Shown piece after piece: positions 1 to 7,875 of a DNA stretch of 64,000 nucleotides. The position numbers and the translations under genes are program-made. The notes under the pieces were generated by a model. That model was given only the letters and a program-made list of their open reading frames with translations. It made no database searches and had not been told where the DNA came from. Location of the stretch: positions 992,001 to 1,056,000 of the forward strand of contig NZ_WUBR01000001.1 in the NCBI RefSeq assembly GCF_009807005.1, read 5' to 3'. Origin of the DNA: Aurantiacibacter rhizosphaerae. Lineage in GTDB: Bacteria > Pseudomonadota > Alphaproteobacteria > Sphingomonadales > Sphingomonadaceae. The number at the start of each line of letters is the position of its first letter. The first letter of the stretch is position 1.

Positions 1-168
1 CGCGTCCGCGTGGTGGAGCGCATCGCGGCGGACATGCACCCGCCCATCATCTATTACGCAGCGCAGGTTGCCGGATCGCGGCATCCCGGCGCGCGGGGAT
101 TCCTGGCTTTCCTGACCTCGGAAGAGGGGCGGCAGGTCATCGCGGGCCAGGGGTTCGATCTGCCGTGA
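1..168 (+). CDS. modA: Molybdate ABC transporter substrate-binding protein, C-terminal end (partial)
   Basis: Only the last 55 codons are in the window; the gene starts upstream of base 1. The visible tail contains an IIYYAAQVAGSRHPGA stretch and ends FLTSEEGRQVIAGQGFDLP, the usual end of periplasmic molybdate-binding proteins (FL..P.a..il...GF). The family captures molybdate in the periplasm and delivers it to ModB. The TGA stop at 166-168 overlaps the GTG start of modB, so the genes are translationally coupled. The assignment rests on this short tail plus the modBC context. Confidence 0.8.
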   Translation, partial: RVRVVERIAADMHPPIIYYAAQVAGSRHPGARGFLAFLTSEEGRQVIAGQGFDLP

Positions 169-854
169 CAGAGGTGGAATGGACCATCGTCGCGCTGTCG
201 CTGAAGGTCAGCATCGTGGCCGTTCTGGTGACCATGCCGATTGCCTATGGGCTGGCGTGGGTGATCGCCCGCCGCCGCTTTCCGGGGCGCATGCTGCTGG
301 ATGCGCTAGTGCATCTGCCGCTGGTGTTGCCGCCGGTTGTCACGGGGTGGCTCCTGCTGGTGTTGCTAGGCCGCAATGGCGCGATTGGCGGCTGGCTGTA
401 TGACGCGTTGGGCATCACGCTGGTGTTCCATTGGACGGGCGCGGCGGTGGCGGCGGGCGTGATGGCACTGCCGCTGATGGTGCGGGCCATGCGCCTTTCG
501 ATAGAAGCAGTGGACAGGCGGCTGGTAGGCGCGGCGCGCACGCTGGGCGCTTCGCCGTTTCGCGCCTTCCTTAGCATCACCCTGCCGCTCAGCCTGCCCG
601 GCATTGCCGCCGGGGCCATGCTGGGCTTTGCCCGGTCGCTGGGAGAATTTGGCGCCACGATCACATTTGCCGCCAATATCGCGGGCGAGACGCGGACACT
701 GCCGCTGGCCATCTACACCGGCCTTCAGGTTCCCGGATCGGAAAGCGCGGTGGCACGGCTGGCGGTGATTTCCATCGTCCTGTCGCTGGGCGCGCTGCTG
801 GCGTCCGAGTGGCTGGTGCGCCGATCACAGGGGGCGCGCGCTCATGTCCTTTGA
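165..854 (+). CDS. modB: Molybdate ABC transporter permease ModB
   Basis: This 229-residue inner-membrane permease forms the molybdate channel with ModC. Several hydrophobic segments are visible (about 6-34, 47-68, 85-105, 145-157, 195-215). The ABC-permease EAA loop, which docks on the ATPase, lies at about 122-141 (GAARTLGASPFRAFLSITLP). The GEFGATITFAANIAGETRTL stretch near 160 is characteristic of ModB. The start is GTG, overlapping the modA stop by four bases. The 3' end overlaps modC by 11 bases. Molybdate fits the neighbouring molybdenum hydroxylase; tungstate or sulfate permeases are related, but the GEFGA motif and context favour ModB. Confidence 0.93.
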   Translation: MTEVEWTIVALSLKVSIVAVLVTMPIAYGLAWVIARRRFPGRMLLDALVHLPLVLPPVVTGWLLLVLLGRNGAIGGWLYDALGITLVFHWTGAAVAAGVMALPLMVRAMRLSIEAVDRRLVGAARTLGASPFRAFLSITLPLSLPGIAAGAMLGFARSLGEFGATITFAANIAGETRTLPLAIYTGLQVPGSESAVARLAVISIVLSLGALLASEWLVRRSQGARAHVL

Positions 855-1482
855 TGTCGATATCGATATGGCGGTGGACGACCATGCCTTCGCGCTGAAA
901 TTCGTGTCCGATGCGAAGCTGACGGCACTGGTCGGCCCGTCAGGCGTGGGCAAGACGAGCACGCTCAACGCCATCGCCGGTCTTCTGCGCCCCCGCAAGG
1001 GGCGCATCACGGTGGCGGGCCGGGTGCTGTTCGATCATGCGGCGGGCGTGAACCTGCCGCCAGAACAGCGCCGCGCTGGCTACGTGTTTCAGGATGCACG
1101 GCTGTTCCCGCACAAGCGGGTGGCCGCCAATCTCGATTACGGAGAGAAGCTTGCGCCACCAGATGCGCGCTTCGTCACGAAGGCCGAGGTTGTGAACCTG
1201 CTGGAGATCGAGCACCTGCTGGATCGCCTGCCCGCCACGCTTTCCGGCGGCGAAGCGCGGCGCGTTGCCATCGGGCGCGCCCTTTTATCAGCGCCGCGTT
1301 TCCTGCTGCTGGACGAGCCGCTTGCCTCGTTGGATGAAAGCCGCGCCGAGACCCTACTCACCCTGATAGAGCGATTGCGGGACGAGCTGGACCTGCCAAT
1401 GCTGCTGGTGAGCCATTCCACTGCAGAGGTGGAGCGGCTGGCGGGCCGGGTCGTTACCATGACCCAGCCCGGCCAGGCCTGA
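844..1482 (+). CDS. modC: Molybdate ABC transporter ATP-binding protein ModC, short form
   Basis: A cytoplasmic ATPase energising molybdate import. Walker A is GPSGVGKT (31-38), the Q-loop is VFQDARLFPH (81-90), the signature is LSGGEARR (133-140), Walker B is FLLLDEP (153-159), and the switch His is H191. At 212 residues it stops right after the nucleotide-binding domain. Typical ModC proteins are about 350 residues because of a C-terminal MOP domain that binds molybdate, so substrate-feedback inhibition through that domain is presumably absent. The start overlaps modB. It converges on the molybdenum hydroxylase genes, four bases separating the two stops. Confidence 0.92.
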   Translation: MSFDVDIDMAVDDHAFALKFVSDAKLTALVGPSGVGKTSTLNAIAGLLRPRKGRITVAGRVLFDHAAGVNLPPEQRRAGYVFQDARLFPHKRVAANLDYGEKLAPPDARFVTKAEVVNLLEIEHLLDRLPATLSGGEARRVAIGRALLSAPRFLLLDEPLASLDESRAETLLTLIERLRDELDLPMLLVSHSTAEVERLAGRVVTMTQPGQA

Positions 1483-1486
1483 AATC

Positions 1487-3688
1487 CTAGGCAAATACCT
1501 GCGGATCGATAGGCAGCGAACGCACGCGCTTGCCAGTGAGGGCAAACAGGGCGTTCGTCAGCGCGGGGATTACCGGGGGCAAAGCAGGTTCGCCAAGGCC
1601 GGTGGGCGCATTGTCGGACAATACCCATTCCACGTGGATCTTCGGCGTCATCGGCATGCGCGGCAGCGGGTAGTTGTGGAAGTTGGATTGCTTTGCTGCA
1701 CCCCCTTCGATCTCCACCGCCAGCTGGATAGCCTGGCCGATGCCATCGATGATGGAGCCTTCCACCTGGTTCAGCGCGCCGAAGGGATTGATGATCTGGC
1801 TGCCCACGTCGCCCGCGGTCCACACATTGTGCACCACCGGATTGCCCCGCGCATCAAGGCTGGCTTCCACGACCTCCGCAAAATAGCCCATGTGGCTGTA
1901 ATAGAAGCCAAAGCCCAGCGCATGGCCATCGGCCACCGGCTGGCCCCATTTGGCCATCTGCATCACCTTGCGCGTTACGGCCTGCAGGCGCGGCGCGGAA
2001 AAGCCCGGCTGCGGCCCTACGAAGCCTTGCGTTTCCGGTTCGGCCTCAACCCCGTCTGTCAGCTCCAGCATCAGCGTGGGCAAGTCCTTGCCCGTGGCAT
2101 GGGCCACCTCGTCCAGGAAGCTCTGCATCACGAAGGACAGCGCGTTGGACCGCGGCGCACGAAGCGCGCCCATCGGCACGGCTGTGGCCATCTTCGTCTG
2201 CTCGAACTTCAGATTGTCGACGTATTTGGCGGGAAATTCCGTCGCGTCCATTGCCGCGGGATTGAACGCGCCATCGCCCAGATCGAAGGTGACGAAGTGA
2301 TCGGCCCAGCCGGTCAGCTTTCCATCGGCGTTCACTGCGGCGCGCATCTTGTGCCAGCCTGCGGGGCGATAGAAATCGCTGCGCAGATCGTCCTCCCGGC
2401 TCCAGATCAGCTGCACCGGCGTGCCGGGCATCTCCTTGGCGATGGCGGCAACCTGCACCATGTAATCATTGTTCAACCGCCGGCCAAAGCCGCCGCCCAT
2501 GCGGGTGATATGCACTTTCACCTGGGACGGCTCGACCCCCAGATAGCCTGCCACGGCCTGCTGTCCCCCCTGCGGCGTTTGCGACGGCGCCCACATCTCC
2601 ATGGTGCCATCTTCGTGCATCAGCGCCGTGCAATTCATCGGTTCCATCGCGACATGCGCGAGGAAGGGATAGCTGTATTCAGCCTCCAGCACCCGGTCAG
2701 CCTCGGCAAAGGTGGCGTCGATATCGCCCTTCTCGGCAAATACCTCGTCACTTTTTCCCGATGCCCAGGCGTCCTTGGCTGCCTGCGCGTAAGCTTTCGT
2801 GGAGTGCGTCTCCCACTCGCCATTGTCCCACTGGGGCGACAGCGATGCGCGGGCCTTGTTGGCCAGCCACCAGTTGCTGGCGATCACCGCCACGCCCTCC
2901 ACCAGCGATGCCTGCGGATTGGCCGCCACCTTGAATGCATCGATCACACCTGCCTGCGCCTTTGCCGCGGCAAGATCGGCAGATTTCAACGTGGCCCCGA
3001 ACACGGGCGAGCGTTCGAACGCGGCATAGACCATGCCATCCAATTGCGTGTCGACGCCGAAGATCGGCTCTCCGCGAACGATTTTGGGGCTGTCCACTCC
3101 GCCAATGGCGCGGCCGATGATGCGGAAATCGGCCTGATCTTTCAGTTTCAGGCTGGCGGGATCGGGCACGTCCATCATGGCTGCATCGCTGGCCAGTTCG
3201 CCGAAGGTGGCAGAGCGGCTGCTGCCCGGCTGCACCACGCGGCCCGGCTCTGTCGCAAGGCTGGCGGCGTCCACGCCCCAACGCTGCGCTGCGGCGGCGA
3301 TCAGCATGGCGCGCGCGGCGGCACCGGCCTGCCGCATCGGCATCCAGTTCATCGGCGTGGCGAAAGATCCACCGGCCAGCTGCGGCCCGTATTTGGCCGC
3401 ATCCGTCATGCCCTGCTTCACGCTCACGCTGTCCCAATCGGCATCCAGCTCCTCTGCGATCAGCATGGGCAGCATGGTCTTGATGCCCTGGCCAATCTCC
3501 GGGTTCTTGCCGACGATGGTGATGGTGTTGTCAGGACGGATCGTGATGAAGGCGTTGAGATCCGCCGGGCCGGAAACGGCCGTGGCGCGGCCCGCCATCG
3601 GGAAGGTCGCGGCAAGGGCAAAGCCGCCACCGGCAACGGCGCTGGCTTTCAGCAGGGTGCGACGTGAAAGCTGGACACCATCAGGCAT
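1487..3688 (-). CDS. iorB: Molybdopterin-binding oxidoreductase large subunit, isoquinoline 1-oxidoreductase beta type
   Basis: The catalytic subunit of a xanthine-dehydrogenase-family molybdenum hydroxylase (733 aa), which hydroxylates an aldehyde or N-heterocycle with water. The N-terminus carries a twin-arginine signal (SRRTLLKAS at 8-16, then a hydrophobic stretch), so the enzyme is exported folded with its cofactor. The cofactor-binding motif GGGFGRRLNNDY is present, and the GLGEPALPP segment near the C-terminus contains the expected catalytic Glu. I chose the ATG at 3688, which overlaps the 3' end of the small-subunit gene by 8 bases, over an upstream in-frame start at 3832 inside that gene. 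The substrate cannot be read from sequence; isoquinoline is only the family name. Confidence 0.88.
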   Translation of the reverse strand: MPDGVQLSRRTLLKASAVAGGGFALAATFPMAGRATAVSGPADLNAFITIRPDNTITIVGKNPEIGQGIKTMLPMLIAEELDADWDSVSVKQGMTDAAKYGPQLAGGSFATPMNWMPMRQAGAAARAMLIAAAAQRWGVDAASLATEPGRVVQPGSSRSATFGELASDAAMMDVPDPASLKLKDQADFRIIGRAIGGVDSPKIVRGEPIFGVDTQLDGMVYAAFERSPVFGATLKSADLAAAKAQAGVIDAFKVAANPQASLVEGVAVIASNWWLANKARASLSPQWDNGEWETHSTKAYAQAAKDAWASGKSDEVFAEKGDIDATFAEADRVLEAEYSYPFLAHVAMEPMNCTALMHEDGTMEMWAPSQTPQGGQQAVAGYLGVEPSQVKVHITRMGGGFGRRLNNDYMVQVAAIAKEMPGTPVQLIWSREDDLRSDFYRPAGWHKMRAAVNADGKLTGWADHFVTFDLGDGAFNPAAMDATEFPAKYVDNLKFEQTKMATAVPMGALRAPRSNALSFVMQSFLDEVAHATGKDLPTLMLELTDGVEAEPETQGFVGPQPGFSAPRLQAVTRKVMQMAKWGQPVADGHALGFGFYYSHMGYFAEVVEASLDARGNPVVHNVWTAGDVGSQIINPFGALNQVEGSIIDGIGQAIQLAVEIEGGAAKQSNFHNYPLPRMPMTPKIHVEWVLSDNAPTGLGEPALPPVIPALTNALFALTGKRVRSLPIDPQVFA

Positions 3689-4154
3689 TGGCCGTCTCCT
3701 CATCACGGGCAACCTTGGCGATTGCCGCATGGATACGTTTGTAACAGGCGCAGCGGCAGATATTGCCCTGCATGGCGGCATCGATTTCGCCGTCGCTTGG
3801 ATTGGGATTGTTGGTGAGCAGGGCGGTGGCATTCATCAGCTGCCCAGCCTGGCAATATCCGCATTGCATCACGTCACCGTCCAGCCACGCCCGTTGCAAG
3901 GCCTGGCCTACCGGGGTCTGCTCCAGTGCCTCCACCGTGGAAACCTGCTTATCCGCCACTGCTGAAAGCGGCATGGAGCAGGACCGCGTGGCCTGCCCGT
4001 CCACATGCACGGTGCAGGCACCGCACATGCCGATGCCACAGCCGAATTTCGTGCCAACCATGCCCAGCTCATTCCGCAAGGCCCACAGCAGTGGCATATC
4101 ACCCGGAGCATCGATTTCACGTGTTTCGCCATTGATGGTGACACGATGGGCCAT
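3681..4154 (-). CDS. iorA: (2Fe-2S)-binding small subunit of molybdenum hydroxylase (IorA-like)
   Basis: A 157-residue electron-transfer subunit that passes electrons from the molybdenum centre of the downstream-encoded large subunit. The N-terminal plant-type ferredoxin cluster uses C39, C44, C47 and C59 (CGIGMCGAC). The C-terminal helical domain binds the second cluster through C98, C101, C133 and C135 (CGYC and CRC). It has no signal peptide; family knowledge suggests co-export with the Tat-bearing partner. The ATG at 4154 has an AGGAG ribosome site 7 bases upstream and gives the normal family length, unlike the longer in-frame possibility at 4253. Confidence 0.9.
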   Translation of the reverse strand: MAHRVTINGETREIDAPGDMPLLWALRNELGMVGTKFGCGIGMCGACTVHVDGQATRSCSMPLSAVADKQVSTVEALEQTPVGQALQRAWLDGDVMQCGYCQAGQLMNATALLTNNPNPSDGEIDAAMQGNICRCACYKRIHAAIAKVARDEETANA

Positions 4155-4497
4155 AATGCCAACTCCTGCTTTTTTCGTTCGAGGTTTGCGCACACGAGGC
4201 GGTGCAGATTGATTATGTCTACATAAATTGGCGGGAACTGCCAACAGGGACAAAGGGGGCGGGTCGCGATGGTCCGCATACCCGTGCTTCTGTGATGAAT
4301 ACGGCGTTACAGGCTCGAAACATCCGGTTCAGTCGGCCAATGTAAAACAAAAGCTTAGGCAATCGCAGCAGCTTGATTTTTGCGTGGTTGCAGCTAGCGG
4401 AAGGATATCAATTTGGCTGTCACACACCCTGCGTATTTTCAGCCATTTACTTCGGTTGCTACTGGAACAACCCTTGGGTTAACAAATTACAGATAAT
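4155..4497. promoter_or_regulatory. Divergent intergenic region between iorA and a Crp/Fnr regulator
   Basis: These 343 bases hold no convincing gene and must contain both divergent promoters. It is noticeably richer in A and T than its surroundings, especially 4330-4500. An inverted repeat lies at 4228-4244. I see no clear TTGAT-N4-ATCAA Fnr site. Confidence 0.6.
4228..4244. promoter_or_regulatory. Inverted repeat upstream of iorA (candidate operator)
   Basis: TTGGCGGGAACTGCCAA reads as a 7-3-7 imperfect palindrome with one mismatched pair. It lies 74 bases upstream of the iorA start in a divergent promoter region. Operator function is inference; the binding protein is unknown. Confidence 0.35.
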
Positions 4498-5280
4498 ATG
4501 AACATCATTCGCGATAGGCCAGATTTGGAGCCCGGTCAGGACATTCTCGACTGGAATTCTCCCGGCTTCTCCCACCCGCTTGGCGCGCTGGAGAAGAGGC
4601 TGAAGAATTTCTCCGCGCGTTCCAGCGTGGAGGACATCGCGGAAGTGATCTGCGGCACGCGCAGCTTCCGGCGCGATCAACCCGCCTGGGCGGATCGTGG
4701 TGATCTGGCGAATCTCTTCGTCCTGGAATCGGGCTGGGCTTACAAGTTCGCGATTCTGGCTGGTGGGCGGCGTCATATTTCCGAATTTTTCGGACCCGGC
4801 GCCATTTGCAACTGGTCCCGCCTCTCCGATTTTGAGGAACAGGGCGATATATTGTTCAAGGCCGGTGCCAAGGTCACGATGCTGAACGCATCGGCGCTCA
4901 ACATCCTGCTGGAAGAACAGCCTGGCCTGGGCGCCGTTGTCAGGCAGCACGAGATTGCACGCACCTTGCGCACCACGCAGCGCGTGCGCACCGTCATTTC
5001 CTCCGCCGCGACGGAGAAGCTGTTGTTTCTCCTTCTCGATCTGCAAAGCGAAGCGACGGCAGTCGGGCTTGATCCTATTTGGCTGGCGTTGCCGTTTTCC
5101 CAGATCGAAATGGCCGATATCCTAGGACTGACGCCAGTGCATGTCAGCCGCACATTCGCAAAGCTGGAAGAGGATGGCCTCATCACAAAGGATGGCCGCT
5201 ACGTCCAGCTGCACGATGTAACGCAGATTCGCGAAACGCTCTCGTATCGCGCGTTCTTCGATCGCTCCCGATCCGGCTGA
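4498..5280 (+). CDS. Crp/Fnr-family transcriptional regulator
   Basis: A 260-residue regulator with an N-terminal cyclic-nucleotide-binding-like beta-roll (about 25-140), a dimerisation helix (about 150-185) and a winged helix-turn-helix (about 198-240; FSQIEMADILGLTPVHVSRT followed by an EEDGLI wing). There is no N-terminal cysteine cluster, so it is not a classical oxygen-sensing Fnr. The glycine-rich loop typical of cAMP binding is also weak (EFFGPGAICN), so the ligand is unknown. It is transcribed divergently from the molybdenum hydroxylase, which makes it a plausible local regulator. Binding to the inverted repeat at 4228-4244 is conjecture. Confidence 0.88.
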   Translation: MNIIRDRPDLEPGQDILDWNSPGFSHPLGALEKRLKNFSARSSVEDIAEVICGTRSFRRDQPAWADRGDLANLFVLESGWAYKFAILAGGRRHISEFFGPGAICNWSRLSDFEEQGDILFKAGAKVTMLNASALNILLEEQPGLGAVVRQHEIARTLRTTQRVRTVISSAATEKLLFLLLDLQSEATAVGLDPIWLALPFSQIEMADILGLTPVHVSRTFAKLEEDGLITKDGRYVQLHDVTQIRETLSYRAFFDRSRSG

Positions 5281-5362
5281 TCATCTAAATTGATAGCGCA
5301 GCGGCCGCCACGCGGCCGGGGCGTTGCAAGCTGCGCAAGACATTGCGATTTTCAGGAAAGCG

Positions 5363-5438
5363 TGGTGCCGCTTAGAGGATTCGAACCTCTGACCCCATCA
5401 TTACGAATGATGTGCTCTACCAACTGAGCTAAAGCGGC
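5363..5438 (-). tRNA. tRNA-Thr (CGT anticodon)
   Basis: On the minus strand the sequence folds as a complete cloverleaf: acceptor GCCGCTT pairing with AAGCGGC, D-loop AGCTCAGTTGGTAGAGC, anticodon arm CATCA-TTCGTAA-TGATG with anticodon CGT, and T-arm AGAGGTTCGAATCCTCT. CCA is encoded (5363-5365 on the plus strand). Confidence 0.97.
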
Positions 5439-5498
5439 ATTCCAGCGTCGTCCCATAGTTGCACCTTTGCCTGTCGGCAACGGTGAACTGAAGGATGA

Positions 5499-5572
5499 TG
5501 GAGGCCCGAGCCGGAATCGAACCGGCGTGCAAGGATTTGCAGTCCTCTGCGTAACCACTCCGCCATCGGGCC
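5499..5572 (-). tRNA. tRNA-Cys (GCA anticodon)
   Basis: Minus-strand cloverleaf with acceptor GGCCCGA pairing with TCGGGCC, anticodon arm AGGA-CTGCAAA-TCCT giving anticodon GCA, T-arm GCCGGTTCGAATCCGGC, discriminator T and encoded CCA. It lies 60 bases from tRNA-Thr on the same strand, so they are probably co-transcribed, Cys first. Confidence 0.97.
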
Positions 5573-5706
5573 GGAAGGGCGGCCAACTAGCCGCTTGTTT
5601 GCAGGTGTGCAATGGTTTCTTCGTCAAACTTTCTGGTGCCTATCACCGTGCTTGTGCATTTAGTCTGATATAAGAGCGTCTTGCGCGTGGGTTTTGGGGG
5701 AATGAA

Positions 5707-7440
5707 ATGGCAGGCAAGGCGTTGATTCCACGGTTCGGCTGGCTCAGTTCCTATGGCGGGGGCGGGCTGCTGAAGGATGGCATCGCCGGGCTTATCCTCT
5801 CCATACTTCTGGTGCCGCAGGCAATGGCCTATGCACAACTGGCCGGCTTGCCGCCGCAGATGGGCCTGTTCGCCGCGATGACGCCGCCCCTGCTGTACGC
5901 CATATTCGGCACCAGCAATTATGTATCGGTCGGCCCGGTTGCGCTGGTATCGCTTATCGTGGCGGAGGCGAGCAGCGGCGCGCCGGGTGGGGAGGCCATG
6001 TCCGTGGTCGCCATCATCGCGATACAGGCCGGGCTGATCCTGCTGCTGGTGGGCGCGCTGGGGCTGGGCAGGCTGGTGAACTTCGTCAGCGAGCCAGCGC
6101 TGCTGGGCTTTACCGCGGCTGCCGCCTTCCTGATCGCGGCCAGCCAGCTGCCCACCATGCTGGGCCTGGATACGGAGCGTGCCGGCAATCTGCCCGCCGC
6201 CCTTGGCGCATTATGGCAGGAGCTTCCCCAAACCAGCATTCCCACGGCGCTAATCGGTGGCGCGGCCCTGATCGCGCTGTTGGTGCTGAACCGTCTTGCC
6301 GCGCCATTGCTGTGGAAGATGGGCGTTTTCCCGCCATGGCGACAGGCCGTGGCAAAATCCCTGCCGCTGCTGGTGATCGTTGCCGCTGCCCTGGTGGCTG
6401 CGAGCTATGGCGATGCGGTGTCCACCGTGCAGGCTATCGAACCGGGCCTGCCATCGCTGCCTTCATTTGGCACGCCTGACCTCTGGCTGTCCCTTGCCCC
6501 TTCCAGCGTGGCCGTTGCCATCGTGGTGTTCGTAACCGCGACCGCTGTTGCAAAATCGCTGGCGGGTACGGATCGCAGCCACCTTGATACCAGCAGGGAG
6601 GCCGTGGCCCTTGGCGCTGGCAATATCGTCGCCGCGTTGACGGGCGGCTATGCGGTTGGTGCCAGCCTCAGCCGGTCTGCGCTGGTGGAAGAAAGCGGCG
6701 CGCGCTCGCCGATCTCCTCCGTTGTGGCGGCAGCGGTGGTGCTGGCAACGATGCTGTTCCTGGCGCCGCTGCTGGCTTTCCTCCCGCAAACCGCGCTGGC
6801 GGCGCTGGTGATCAGTGCCGTGTTCGGCCTGATCAAGCTGGGCGAGATGAAATCCATCTGGCGGCATGATCGGCTGGAGGGGATCATCGTCGCCATCGCA
6901 TTTCTGGCAACGCTGATGCTGGGTGTGCGGTTGGGCCTGGCCATCGGGGCAGGCGTCAGCGTGGCGCATTTCCTGTGGTTCTCCTCCGTTCCGCGCGTGA
7001 CCCGGATCGGCAGTGACGATGGCGGCAGATCCTTCCGCTCCGTCGACAGGGACGACGTGGAAATCATCACCCTGCCCGTGCTGGGAATACGCATTGATCG
7101 ATCGATCTATTTTGCCAATGCGGAATATGTCGAGGAACGTATTTTCAAACTTATCGGACGCCATGATGATGACGGGGTCAGTTGCATCGTTCTGGACATG
7201 CGATCCGTAAATGGCGTGGATGCCAGCGGGGTCGCCATGCTTCGCCGCCTGGCAGAGCGGCTGGAGCGGGCCGAGATGACCGTGCATTTTGCAGAAGTGC
7301 ATGCGCCCGTGCTGGAAAAGCTGAAAGTGCTCGACCCGGCTGTGTGCCAATATCACCGCACCGTGGCAGAGGCTGTCAATTCCTGCGGCGTTGATCTGAA
7401 TGACATGCGCGATGACACGGCAGGCGTCTGGCCTCGATAG
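5707..7440 (+). CDS. SulP-family inorganic anion transporter with STAS domain
   Basis: A 577-residue membrane transporter. The SulP core spans about residues 10-435 with many hydrophobic helices and the family segment LSILLVPQAMAYAQLAGLPP near the N-terminus. A cytoplasmic STAS domain (about 455-565) contains DMRSVNGVDASGVAMLRRL, resembling the anti-sigma-antagonist phosphorylation loop. Family members carry sulfate, bicarbonate or dicarboxylates, often as proton or sodium symporters, and the substrate cannot be fixed from sequence. A GGGGG stretch precedes the ATG at 5707. It stands alone between the tRNA genes and a PilZ gene. Confidence 0.92.
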   Translation: MAGKALIPRFGWLSSYGGGGLLKDGIAGLILSILLVPQAMAYAQLAGLPPQMGLFAAMTPPLLYAIFGTSNYVSVGPVALVSLIVAEASSGAPGGEAMSVVAIIAIQAGLILLLVGALGLGRLVNFVSEPALLGFTAAAAFLIAASQLPTMLGLDTERAGNLPAALGALWQELPQTSIPTALIGGAALIALLVLNRLAAPLLWKMGVFPPWRQAVAKSLPLLVIVAAALVAASYGDAVSTVQAIEPGLPSLPSFGTPDLWLSLAPSSVAVAIVVFVTATAVAKSLAGTDRSHLDTSREAVALGAGNIVAALTGGYAVGASLSRSALVEESGARSPISSVVAAAVVLATMLFLAPLLAFLPQTALAALVISAVFGLIKLGEMKSIWRHDRLEGIIVAIAFLATLMLGVRLGLAIGAGVSVAHFLWFSSVPRVTRIGSDDGGRSFRSVDRDDVEIITLPVLGIRIDRSIYFANAEYVEERIFKLIGRHDDDGVSCIVLDMRSVNGVDASGVAMLRRLAERLERAEMTVHFAEVHAPVLEKLKVLDPAVCQYHRTVAEAVNSCGVDLNDMRDDTAGVWPR

Positions 7441-7556
7441 CGATTACGCCGGGTGCGCGCTGCGGCCAGCAACAATCTTTTCGGCCCTGAGGGGTCTGGT
7501 AAGATTTCGGTAAACAGCTGCGCCTTATGTCGTAAAAATCAGGCAAAAGGATATCC

Positions 7557-7853
7557 ATGATGGCAACTGGGCTGGCCGATCGCAGCGATGCAGATGTGGT
7601 GCGTGTGAAAGTACGCGCGAAAACCGGCGGATCGATTGACCTGCAGGTGCTGGATATCTCGGCAGGGGGCTGCATGGTGGATTTCCACGGATCGGCCGCC
7701 CGTCCGGGTGAACGCGTTCTTGCAACCTTGCCGGGCCTTTCTGCATTGCCGGCCGAACTGGTGTGGATAGAGGATGGCCGCGCAGGCATCGCTTTTGAAG
7801 CGCCGCTGCATGAAACGGTGCTGAGCCGGTTTGAAGGGATGATGGGCCGCTAA
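7557..7853 (+). CDS. PilZ domain protein (putative c-di-GMP effector)
   Basis: A 98-residue stand-alone PilZ-like protein. It shows the beta-barrel pattern LDISAGGCMVDF (about 38-49), matching the D/NxSxxG half of the c-di-GMP motif. The upstream RxxxR half is weak (RSDADVVRVKVR). PilZ proteins bind c-di-GMP and tune motility, exopolysaccharide or cell-cycle proteins by direct contact. Two tandem ATGs (7557 and 7560) are possible starts. No neighbour suggests a partner. The fold is likely; ligand binding is less sure because of the degraded first motif. Confidence 0.75.
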   Translation: MMATGLADRSDADVVRVKVRAKTGGSIDLQVLDISAGGCMVDFHGSAARPGERVLATLPGLSALPAELVWIEDGRAGIAFEAPLHETVLSRFEGMMGR

Positions 7854-7875
7854 GGCAGCGCTGGCCAGCACCCGC

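Noticed and set aside
1634-3667. 677-codon open frame antisense to the molybdenum hydroxylase large subunit
   Set aside because: It mirrors a well-supported gene with conserved motifs; long antisense frames are expected in GC-rich DNA with strong third-position bias, and its translation is His/Arg-rich without any domain.
5363-5572. Integration site or genomic island at the tRNA pair
   Set aside because: Both tRNAs are intact, with no integrase, no repeated 3' end and housekeeping-type neighbours.
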